From assembly GCA_020628375.1 (NCBI GenBank), contig JAHDFD010000002.1, forward strand, positions 96,520-160,519: DNA of 64,000 nucleotides, written 5' to 3'. The translations under genes were made by a program, and so were the position numbers. Each line of letters starts with the position of its first letter. Within the stretch, counting starts at the first letter, position 1. The DNA comes from Chitinophagales bacterium. Lineage in GTDB: Bacteria > Bacteroidota > Bacteroidia > Chitinophagales > UBA2359. Positions 54,794 to 62,713 of this stretch are shown here, one piece after another. Under the pieces are notes generated by a model. It was not told the origin of the DNA. It did no database searches and worked only from the letters and a program-made list of their open reading frames with translations.

Positions 54794-54805
54794 TGCCTAA
54801 TTGAA

Positions 54806-56437
54806 TTAGGTTTCTAAAAAACGGTCAATAATAAAGCGATTGTTTTCTACATCAGACAAAGTCCCAAATAATAATCCATTTTGATCATTTAAACGGTTAT
54901 TACAAAAGGCATCAGCAATTTTACTATCACTGAATTTTAATAATTGTGCAGCCTGAAAAGCAAGCGCTAATTTTTGTGCGAATAAACGTAAATGAGCAAC
55001 GGAAGCAATCGAAGCTTTTAAGTTCGTTTTAAGGTCTTTTATATACGTATCAAATTGCATATTAATTCCACTTGCTGTATTTAATTCATTTATAAATGCC
55101 TCCAAGACTTCTGGTTCTTTTCCTATCGCTCTTAAAATATCCAGACATTGTACGTTACCACTTCCTTCCCAGATAGCATTAACCGGAGCTTCCCGATAAA
55201 GTCGAGGCAATATACTTTGTTCTATATATCCATTCCCACCTAAGCATTCCATCGCCTCAACGATTAAGCCCGATGCACGTTTAGTGATCCAATATTTTCC
55301 GATCGGTAATAACAAACGAAGCAATAAAGTGTCTTCTTTTGTTTCAGATTCAAAACAAAGTGCCGCTCTTAAAGTCATTGCCATTGCTGCTTCAGTTTCT
55401 AAACATAAATCAGCTACAACGTTTTGCATTAAATCCTGCTCTACCAATAAATGACCGAATACTTTTCTTTGTCGAACATGATGAACCGCTTCTGAAACTG
55501 CTCTTCTCATCAAAGCAGATGAACCGATCATACAATCATAACGCGTCATCGCAACCATATCTATGATCGTTGCTACACCTCTACCCTCCTCTCCGATCAA
55601 CCAGGCAAAAGCATCATGAAATTCAATTTCACTTGAAGCATTTGAACGATTCCCTAATTTCTCTTTCAGTCTTTGAATGGCAAAATCATTTTTCGTTCCA
55701 TCAGGCTTCCATCTTGGAAATAAAAAACACGACAGACCATTATCAGTTTGAGCCAGTGTGAGAAAAGCATCACACATCGGAGCCGAACAAAACCATTTAT
55801 GTCCATTTAGTAAATAGGCATTCCCCTTACCTCTTTCATTTATAGGAACGGCTTTGGTTGTATTGGCTCTAACATCGGTTCCTCCTTGCTTTTCTGTCAT
55901 TGCCATTCCAATTGTTAAGCCTTTCTTTTTAAAATAAGGCTTATTACTACCATCATAAATTTTACTAAGTATTTTCGGAATCCATTCGTCTGCTTTAGCA
56001 AAGTGTTTTTGTAAAGCAGGAACAGCTGCAAAGGTCATAGTTAAAGGGCAACCAGTACCCGATTCATTTTGTGAATGTAAATAACTTAAAACCATACGCG
56101 TTAAATGCCTGCCTTTTCTATTGCTCAACCAAGGCAAAGCATGTGTTTGATAGTTTATCCCCAATTTCATTATATCGTGGTATGCTGGATGGAATTCAAT
56201 TTCATCTATTCTTTGACCAAATCTATTGTGTGAATGAAAAACGGGGTGATGGTCATTTGCCTGAAAACCTTTTTTAATCCATTTAGGACTAGAAAGTATT
56301 CCTCCATATTCTAATAACAATGCTTTATCGAATGGTAATTCAGTTGCTTTCAATAATTCGTTCAATGGCTGATCGCTTGCAAACAAGTTAATATTCTCAA
56401 ATGCAGTCGATTGGTTGAAGACTTCGTGTGTTTTCAT
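54806..56437 (-). CDS. Acyl-CoA dehydrogenase, AidB-like
   Basis: 543 aa, the length of AidB rather than of classical 380-aa dehydrogenases. Flavoprotein fold with MTEKQGGTDVRANTTKA (about 185-200), HKWFCSAPMCDAFLTLAQ, GRGVATIIDMVAMTRYDCMIGSSALMRRAVSEAVHHV (AidB-type middle) and EAMECLGGNGYIEQSILPRLYREAPVNAIWEGSGNVQ. E. coli AidB is a DNA-binding protein of the adaptive response to alkylation; many relatives have an unknown substrate. It has no neighbour from beta-oxidation. Confidence 0.9.
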   Translation of the reverse strand: MKTHEVFNQSTAFENINLFASDQPLNELLKATELPFDKALLLEYGGILSSPKWIKKGFQANDHHPVFHSHNRFGQRIDEIEFHPAYHDIMKLGINYQTHALPWLSNRKGRHLTRMVLSYLHSQNESGTGCPLTMTFAAVPALQKHFAKADEWIPKILSKIYDGSNKPYFKKKGLTIGMAMTEKQGGTDVRANTTKAVPINERGKGNAYLLNGHKWFCSAPMCDAFLTLAQTDNGLSCFLFPRWKPDGTKNDFAIQRLKEKLGNRSNASSEIEFHDAFAWLIGEEGRGVATIIDMVAMTRYDCMIGSSALMRRAVSEAVHHVRQRKVFGHLLVEQDLMQNVVADLCLETEAAMAMTLRAALCFESETKEDTLLLRLLLPIGKYWITKRASGLIVEAMECLGGNGYIEQSILPRLYREAPVNAIWEGSGNVQCLDILRAIGKEPEVLEAFINELNTASGINMQFDTYIKDLKTNLKASIASVAHLRLFAQKLALAFQAAQLLKFSDSKIADAFCNNRLNDQNGLLFGTLSDVENNRFIIDRFLET

Positions 56438-56478
56438 TTTGTAAAGATAATTCTACAAAATTTATTCTTCTAAAAGCT

Positions 56479-58164
56479 TTATTTCTTACATACAATCCCA
56501 ATTCCTCCAATATTTCCATTGGAAAGAATTCGATGAACAGTTCCAAAGAATAGTAAACGTTTATCGAACAGGCGCTGTTGTAAGTAATTTCTGTATTGCG
56601 TTTGTGTGGTTTTCAATTGTTCATACTGAATTTCGGACTGTTCCTGCCAATCTCCACTTAGATCGACCAATTGAAACTCTTTAAAACCAGCCTCTTCAAG
56701 ATCTGAAAGGTATTGCTCTTTACTTGTTATAGAATTGATTCCTAAGATATTTTTCAAGACATTTTCTTCTTCACTATTAGGTTGTTTCAATGCGACAATA
56801 TCTTCGATGATCATTGTGCTTCCCTGCTTCAACAAGTTTGCACATTTTGTAAGAGCTGCTTTTCTGTCATGAACGTGCATAAATAGCATAAGGCAAAGCA
56901 TTGCATCGAACTGATTATCTTTTTCTAAACTTAAAAAATCAGCATTTACATGGTCTATTTTATCTTGAAGTCCTGTTCTGAGTGTTAGTTCCTCTGCAAA
57001 ACTATTTAGTTGAGTTTGTAGTTCAACGGCAGTAATTCTGCAATTACATAAATGTGCCAAAAGTCTGCTTATATTCCCCGTTCCACTTCCAATATCTGCT
57101 ACATGATGTGTTTCATTCAGTTGTAATCTTTGGGCAAAATCTGTTATATCCTTTTCTCTTTGATGTTGTATAAGGTTTTCAAACTCTTGTAATTCAGTAA
57201 GGGCAATATTTCCAACAGACTTACCACCTGACTTAAGTGCTTTCTGCAAACTCTTCACACGCCAATCGTACATAACTTCTGACAAAGGTTGCTCAGTTAG
57301 TGTACAAAAGTCCGCAACATATTCATTTATGGGCAATTTTTCATCGATTCGTTCTAAACTCAATAAGGTATCCTGTGCCAATTCTATAGCATTCAGATCA
57401 ACACTCGGACGACACCACCATTGAGTTTGGCTATACCATTCTCTTACTTTTTCTTTGTCGAGCTTATAAAATTCACTTATAAATCCAAGAGTATTTTCCT
57501 CATCATAAAGGTGCAATGCTTGACGAACCGTTTTCATCACCAACTTAAGTTCATTCGCATATTCAGCAATGATCTCATTTCTTGCCAGCATTATAAAACA
57601 TGGCCAGGGAGTAGGGCATTCTCCTATTCTTTTGAATTCACCATTATCACAATAAGGCATCGTGGTATATTTTTCCCAAAGGAAACCTATTTCCTTATTT
57701 TCAGCTAAAGCTTTCCTTGCTCCTTCCAAATTACCAATTATCTCAAAGTTGATCTTCGATATATCCCAATTGTTTTGCTGAGCAAGTACAAAAGACATCA
57801 AATGCGAACCAGAACGAAGTCGGCTGATGGCGAATGTTCCATTTTCTAAATCTTCAATTTGCTCAAAAGGGCTTTCAGAATTCACATGAACGCCCCAATT
57901 CAAGGATGAAGAAACATAAGTTCCTATTATTTTGGCATCTAAACCTTTGGCAATTCCATTAATTCCACCTTCTGTTAAAACAATGGCTACATCCAATTTT
58001 TTTTCCTCCAGATTTTTCAGCATTGCTCCTGTGCCGCCGGGTTGATCGTGCCAAGAAAAACTTAAATCGTGCTCTGCTAATAATTTGTGTTGCAATACCA
58101 AATGCCAGGGATAATTGAAATGTTCTGGTACGCCGCCAATATTTAAAGTTACCGAAGTGTTCAT
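56479..58164 (-). CDS. Fusion of a cytosolic NMT1/SsuA-type binding-protein domain and a SAM methyltransferase
   Basis: 561 aa, no signal peptide. Residues about 1-300 have a type II periplasmic-binding-protein fold: TLNIGGVPEHFNYPWHLVL, FSWHDQPGGTGAMLKNLEEKKLDVAIVLTEGGING, GTFAISRLRSGSHLMSFVLA, and ECPTPWPCFIMLARNE. This resembles the leaderless Ca3427-like subgroup of NMT1/THI5-type proteins. A helical linker leads to a class I methyltransferase (about 335-500) with motif I VADIGSGTGNISRLL, then ITAVELQTQLNSFAEEL and FDAMLCLMLFMHVHD. Divergent, 143 bp away, is a thiD-like kinase. Substrates of both halves are unknown. Confidence 0.85.
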   Translation of the reverse strand: MNTSVTLNIGGVPEHFNYPWHLVLQHKLLAEHDLSFSWHDQPGGTGAMLKNLEEKKLDVAIVLTEGGINGIAKGLDAKIIGTYVSSSLNWGVHVNSESPFEQIEDLENGTFAISRLRSGSHLMSFVLAQQNNWDISKINFEIIGNLEGARKALAENKEIGFLWEKYTTMPYCDNGEFKRIGECPTPWPCFIMLARNEIIAEYANELKLVMKTVRQALHLYDEENTLGFISEFYKLDKEKVREWYSQTQWWCRPSVDLNAIELAQDTLLSLERIDEKLPINEYVADFCTLTEQPLSEVMYDWRVKSLQKALKSGGKSVGNIALTELQEFENLIQHQREKDITDFAQRLQLNETHHVADIGSGTGNISRLLAHLCNCRITAVELQTQLNSFAEELTLRTGLQDKIDHVNADFLSLEKDNQFDAMLCLMLFMHVHDRKAALTKCANLLKQGSTMIIEDIVALKQPNSEEENVLKNILGINSITSKEQYLSDLEEAGFKEFQLVDLSGDWQEQSEIQYEQLKTTQTQYRNYLQQRLFDKRLLFFGTVHRILSNGNIGGIGIVCKK

Positions 58165-58307
58165 ATCAAAAATTAAGTGATGAAATTAAATAGGCATTCT
58201 CCTACTTCATCATTAACAAACAAATATCATAGCAATACATAACACAAGCAATGATAAACTTGTTTTTGTTTTCAGAAAAGATTTAATTTGATGTTGATGT
58301 AATTTTT

Positions 58308-59021
58308 ATGAAAAAGAAAATGCTTTTGACAATTGCAGGCTTCGATCCAAGCTCCGGTGCTGGATTAACAAGAGATCTTTTGGTTTTTGATCACTATGGA
58401 TTAGAAGGTTTGAGTGTTTGTACCGCCATAACTGTTCAGAATGAAATAGACTTTAAATCAGTAGAATGGGTTTCAGAAGCATTGATCATTCAACAAGTGA
58501 ATATTTTATTTGACCTGTATGAAATAGAGTATGTCAAAATAGGCTTGATCGAGAATATGGATGTTTTGCAAACCATAATTGAACAGCTTCGAAGTTTAAA
58601 TAAAGAAATTAAAATTATCTGGGACCCGATACTAAGCGCAAGTGCAGGCTTCAATTTTCATGATGATCTGAAATTATCGAGCAGTTTTATAGATCAGTTT
58701 TATTTAGTAACTCCAAATCTCGAAGAAGCAATTAATCTACAAATCATTGATTCAGATAAAAATGTACTTATTAAACCTCAACATGCACATATTTTAATTA
58801 AGACTTTTCACGAAAACAAATCGCAAGTTGAGGATCTTTTAATAGGTATAGATCAAGAAAAAGTATTCAGTATAAATAAAATAAAAGGAGCTTCTATTCA
58901 TGGATCAGGATGTAGAATTTCATCTGCTATTCTGGCAAATTTATTTCTGAATAGTACTTTAGATAAGTCGATAAAAGAAGGCAAAAATTATCTTTCAAAA
59001 AAAATTTCAAAAAAAATATAA
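58308..59021 (+). CDS. thiD: Hydroxymethylpyrimidine (phosphate) kinase, ThiD-like
   Basis: 237 aa, a little short for ThiD (about 265). Ribokinase-fold enzyme that phosphorylates HMP and HMP-P for thiamine synthesis. Marks: the start LLTIAGFDPSSGAGLTRDLLVFDHYG (about 6-31), TAITVQN, IIWDPILSASAG and the anion-hole motif KGASIHGSGCRISSAI (about 197-212). An arginine replaces the common threonine in GCT. The last residues are lysine-rich. No other thi gene or TPP riboswitch is seen. Ends in a bidirectional terminator. Confidence 0.85.
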   Translation: MKKKMLLTIAGFDPSSGAGLTRDLLVFDHYGLEGLSVCTAITVQNEIDFKSVEWVSEALIIQQVNILFDLYEIEYVKIGLIENMDVLQTIIEQLRSLNKEIKIIWDPILSASAGFNFHDDLKLSSSFIDQFYLVTPNLEEAINLQIIDSDKNVLIKPQHAHILIKTFHENKSQVEDLLIGIDQEKVFSINKIKGASIHGSGCRISSAILANLFLNSTLDKSIKEGKNYLSKKISKKI

Positions 59022-59097
59022 CTTTTTGTAACCTTTTGAGAAACCCTTACGTAAGATAGGTCAAGTAGTATTTAGAGTAGTGTTTTTCATAATGATT

Positions 59098-59127
59098 AAC
59101 CCCATGTTTTTAAAAAAACATGGGGTT
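59098..59127. terminator. Bidirectional terminator
   Basis: A 14-bp perfect stem, AACCCCATGTTTTT (59098-59111) with its complement (59114-59127), separated by AA. It lies between the converging thiD and 59148 genes; T-rich arms serve both directions. Confidence 0.85.
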
Positions 59128-59147
59128 TCATTGCTTTTAGGGCTTAC

Positions 59148-59447
59148 TTATCCAATAATTTGAAACCATCTTAGCACACCAATTACTGTGAATAGAATCC
59201 AGCATGGAATAATAAAAATCCCTATTTCGATTTTCATAATGAAACACAAAAAGCAATTCCAAATTCCTGTTATCAAAGCATTAATTCTTTCGATGTAAGC
59301 TATATCAGCAAACTCAAAAATTCCATTCAAAATAAATAAAAGTGGAACAGGAAACGCTGCCAAAACAAAGATGATAATTCCACCGAAAAAAGGAATTTCA
59401 AATACTTCATTTAGTTTCTCGTAATTCGATTTTAGCGATATGATCAT
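59148..59447 (-). CDS. Small membrane protein of unknown function, 99 aa
   Basis: Two to three membrane helices (about 22-45, 58-72 and 75-95): IIIFVLAAFPVPLLFILNGIF, ALITGIWNCFLCF and IGIFIIPCWILFTVIGVLRWF. No family recognised. It converges with thiD across a terminator. The coding frame is clean, and the helices have charged borders as in a true membrane protein. Confidence 0.65.
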   Translation of the reverse strand: MIISLKSNYEKLNEVFEIPFFGGIIIFVLAAFPVPLLFILNGIFEFADIAYIERINALITGIWNCFLCFIMKIEIGIFIIPCWILFTVIGVLRWFQIIG

Positions 59448-59663
59448 TTTTTCTATATTAGTTATGAACTATATTCTGGCAAGTATAGGAGTTTAAAACT
59501 CCATAGTTCTTCAAAGTTGAAATTAGCCAGTAATCAATTCAAAATCGTTGATCATTCTATAATTAAAAAGCATTTCATTCTTCAAATTTGACTTTCTCTC
59601 CATCAAATTAATCATTTAATTCCCCGAATATAGAATTGCTTAATGTTTAGAACTTTGAGGCTT

Positions 59664-59671
59664 TAATTTTG
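59664..59671 (+). promoter_or_regulatory. Putative -7 box TAATTTTG for the WG-repeat gene
   Basis: Perfect TAnnTTTG, 33 bp before the ATG at 59705. The rest of the 257-bp spacer holds nothing I can name. Confidence 0.5.
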
Positions 59672-59704
59672 GAGTTGAATATCGAATTATAAATCTATTC
59701 TCGA

Positions 59705-61537
59705 ATGAAAAAGTTACTTCTTTTACTTATAATCAGACAATGCCTTTTATTCATCTCTGAATGTTTTGCTCAGGAAATAATACCATACCGTTCCGGAGAA
59801 AAATGGGGATATGCAAAAGATAATGGTCAATTAATTGTTCCTGCTGAATTAGAGGAAGCCAATCCTATTAACAATGGAACCGCTTCATTCATAAAAAATG
59901 GAAAAGAAGGTATCATCAATGCAAAGGGAAAGATCATTATTGAAGCAAATGAGTTTGCAAGATTGGAAAAAAATGAGCGATTGAATATCTATATTGTTCA
60001 AAATGAATTAAGGCAAACGGGTATTATTGATATAGAAGGAAAAAACCTTGTCCCGGTTGGTAAATATGAATATATAAGATCATTCAATAAGTTTGGCTTA
60101 GCGGAGATTAAAGATGGTGATGAAGAAGGAGTAATAGATCATTCAGGTAATGAAATTATTTCTTTGGGAGAATACGATGATTTTAAAATAACAGACGAAT
60201 ATATTCTTGTAAAAAAGAAAGATAATTATGGTTTATTGGATAAAAATGGAGCTGAAATAATACCTATAAAATATGGTTATATTTCGGTTTTAGATGATAG
60301 TTATTTCAAGTTGACCAAAGATGGGAAAAATGGAATTTTCTTGAATGGTGAAACAATCATTCCTTTAAAATATGACAAGCTAAATTATGCTAAAGAAGAT
60401 CTATTTTCTTTTGAATTAGAAGATAATGAAGGTTATTTGAATAATAAAGGGAAAGTCATTATTGACAAACTTTCCAACACTCCTTACTTCAAAGATGGTT
60501 TTGCGAAAGTGAAAAAAGATGGTAAAAATGGTGTTATCAATTCACAAGGTAAAGTCATTATTCCATTTGGAAAATATGACGCGATCAAAGATGTAAAAGC
60601 TGAAGTTTTTGAAGTTAAAAAAGATGGGAAAGTTGGTATAGTTGATATAAATGGTAAAGAAGTAATTCCGCCTAATAAATATCAGAAAATTGGCGATTTT
60701 ACCGGAGGTTTTGCCATAGTTTATAATGATAAATTCGGAATGGTTGATACAGAAGGAAAAGAGATTGTTCCATGTAAATACGAAGCCATCGAAAAGATCA
60801 GAGATGAAGGCCACTTAGGGAGTTTAACCGTTCAGGATAGCACTTATGTTCCTTCAGATGTAGTGGTTGCTGCTTTCTATGAAAATGAAAAATTCGGTTT
60901 ATTGAATAATAGGGGTAATGTAATTTTACCTGCCGAATATGACCGATTCAATGCTGCTTTTGCACAAGGTAATTTGGTTGTAATGAAACATTATCCGGCA
61001 CACAGTAAATATATGTATGGTTTTTTCGATGTTATAAATGAGCAGCCACTAACTCCAGTAAAATATAAACGTGTTGAATCTTTTAACACCTATAAATATG
61101 ATTTCCCTTTGGTTTATCTGAAAGATGATGAGGCAAGTTTTCTAAGTCCAGATGGAAAAGAGTTGATTAACCCAACGGATCTATACACTGATTTAGAAAT
61201 CGTAAACGACGAACTAATTTTATTGAAGGGAAGACAAGTTCATACTGTAATTAACTGGAAAACGGGTGCAACGGTCATTGATCCTTATGAATACAAAAGC
61301 ATAGTCTTATCAGACAACAAGAAAACATTTTGTGTAAATAAGCAAATCGAAACCCAACATAGTTCTATGCCTAAATATGGATTTGTTGATCTTAATGGAA
61401 AAGCTGTAACAGAAGTTAAGTACGATAAAATTTATGGTTATCACCTTAAAGATTTTGTCAGAAACGGTATTATCAAAGTTCGTGTTGATGGCAAAGATGG
61501 CTATATTGATTTGAAAGGTAAAGAGTTTTTTGACTAA
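59705..61537 (+). CDS. Secreted WG-repeat protein
   Basis: 610 aa. Signal peptide ends near CFAQ (about 23). It consists of WG-type beta units of 40-60 residues throughout: GEKWGYAKDNGQLIVPAELEEA, GKEGIINAKGKIII, DNYGLLDKNGAEIIPIKYGYI, GKNGVINSQGKVIIPFGKYDAI, DKFGMVDTEGKEIVPCKYEAI, KYGFVDLNGKAVTEVKYDKI, DGYIDLKGKEF. These repeats probably form a beta-propeller-like or elongated fold for binding. No sorting domain is seen, so it is periplasmic or outer-membrane associated. A MITE-like element begins 8 bp after the stop. Confidence 0.88.
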   Translation: MKKLLLLLIIRQCLLFISECFAQEIIPYRSGEKWGYAKDNGQLIVPAELEEANPINNGTASFIKNGKEGIINAKGKIIIEANEFARLEKNERLNIYIVQNELRQTGIIDIEGKNLVPVGKYEYIRSFNKFGLAEIKDGDEEGVIDHSGNEIISLGEYDDFKITDEYILVKKKDNYGLLDKNGAEIIPIKYGYISVLDDSYFKLTKDGKNGIFLNGETIIPLKYDKLNYAKEDLFSFELEDNEGYLNNKGKVIIDKLSNTPYFKDGFAKVKKDGKNGVINSQGKVIIPFGKYDAIKDVKAEVFEVKKDGKVGIVDINGKEVIPPNKYQKIGDFTGGFAIVYNDKFGMVDTEGKEIVPCKYEAIEKIRDEGHLGSLTVQDSTYVPSDVVVAAFYENEKFGLLNNRGNVILPAEYDRFNAAFAQGNLVVMKHYPAHSKYMYGFFDVINEQPLTPVKYKRVESFNTYKYDFPLVYLKDDEASFLSPDGKELINPTDLYTDLEIVNDELILLKGRQVHTVINWKTGATVIDPYEYKSIVLSDNKKTFCVNKQIETQHSSMPKYGFVDLNGKAVTEVKYDKIYGYHLKDFVRNGIIKVRVDGKDGYIDLKGKEFFD

Positions 61538-61544
61538 GTAACCT

Positions 61545-61687
61545 AAGTTGCGATAGATTTCAACTGTCAACAGTACAATAGTCCACTGTCCACAAAAAAC
61601 ATTATAATCGTGAAGCGTAAGGTTTTGTGGTCTGTGGTCTGTTAAACAGTCGTCTATGTACAAAAATGTCATTATACATCGCAACTT
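61545..61687 (-). mobile_element. MITE-like element, copy 2 (143 bp)
   Basis: Perfect 10-bp terminal inverted repeats AAGTTGCGAT (61545-61554) and ATCGCAACTT (61678-61687). It matches the reverse complement of 21405-21548 over its whole length with few differences. It lies between the WG-repeat gene and the next secreted orphan. No ORF. Confidence 0.88.
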
Positions 61688-61744
61688 GAATTAAGTAAAA
61701 TTAAATATCTCCCTCACTCATTTTTTTAATAAATACTACTAATT

Positions 61745-62656
61745 ATGAAATATCTTATTCCTATAATTCTACTTTTACTGAACGTAGGTCTTTCTGCCCA
61801 ACAAAATTGGAGTAAAAGTGATGCAAACTACGTTATCGATTATCAAAACCGAGTAACAAGTTATCTTAATAAACACTCTGATGATATTCAATATTTCGAT
61901 GAGCGTGTTTTGAATGAAGCATACAAGAAATACATAGAAAACAAATTGAATACTTATATTCAAAGTAGAATTTTCACCTACGATAACAAAAGTCATACTT
62001 TTGATAAACAGATATTTAGTCCTCCTGCGCAGTTCAATCAAAATGACCGGAATTTTTACACGCTTCAAGTCAATAAACTCGATAGTGTTTTGTTTGCTTT
62101 TTCAACTATTGCCAATGAGTACTTTTATTACGAAAAAGAAAGAAAATTTGAAACGGACAATGGTGAAAAGGGAAAAACATATACGCAAAACCTGATTCAT
62201 TTAAGCAAGCGATTTTATACATTAAGAAAAACTATTTTTCAAAAATTTGATGAGGTAGAAGATCAATTATTTGAAATCTCGATAGAAGGTAGTCCAAAGG
62301 CTAAATATCTAATTCCAATGAATAATTGCCTGAAAAAAGCGCGAAACTTGAGTGATCTATTGTATGATGTAGAAAACTACAACATGAACAAAGATCAAAT
62401 TAATGCTATTAAAACAGATTTAGTAAATAAGTATTTAGCTTTTGATGAAAAAAGAGATTATTATAAGACGCATTTAGCCCACGAATACGCTGACTTTGAA
62501 CGCTTTTATATACGCACCAACAAGTTTTGCGAAAATGCTGATGAATTCATTGCTAAATTAATTGAGAATCCATATTTGCTAGAAGAATATGATTATGAGA
62601 GTATTAGCAGACATTATAATTATATGGTTGAGAATTATAATTACTTTATTAATTAA
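61745..62656 (+). CDS. Secreted protein of unknown function, 303 aa
   Basis: Signal peptide ends at GLSAQQ (about 20). The mature part is largely helical and rich in Tyr, Asn, Lys and Glu, with long amphipathic stretches (VIDYQNRVTSYLNKHSDDIQ, FYTLRKTIFQKFDEVEDQL). Two Cys only. No family recognised. It is bounded by the MITE-like element upstream and the 232-bp tandem array downstream. Confidence 0.7.
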   Translation: MKYLIPIILLLLNVGLSAQQNWSKSDANYVIDYQNRVTSYLNKHSDDIQYFDERVLNEAYKKYIENKLNTYIQSRIFTYDNKSHTFDKQIFSPPAQFNQNDRNFYTLQVNKLDSVLFAFSTIANEYFYYEKERKFETDNGEKGKTYTQNLIHLSKRFYTLRKTIFQKFDEVEDQLFEISIEGSPKAKYLIPMNNCLKKARNLSDLLYDVENYNMNKDQINAIKTDLVNKYLAFDEKRDYYKTHLAHEYADFERFYIRTNKFCENADEFIAKLIENPYLLEEYDYESISRHYNYMVENYNYFIN

Positions 62657-62713
62657 GCTGTAATCTTTTAATCGCTTATAAAATTCCCTATGATATGAAG
62701 TTAACTAGAGCAT

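Noticed and set aside
58165..58307. TPP riboswitch upstream of thiD
   Set aside because: The 143-bp spacer shows no thi-box core (CUGAGA-type) or the expected pairing; nothing supports it.
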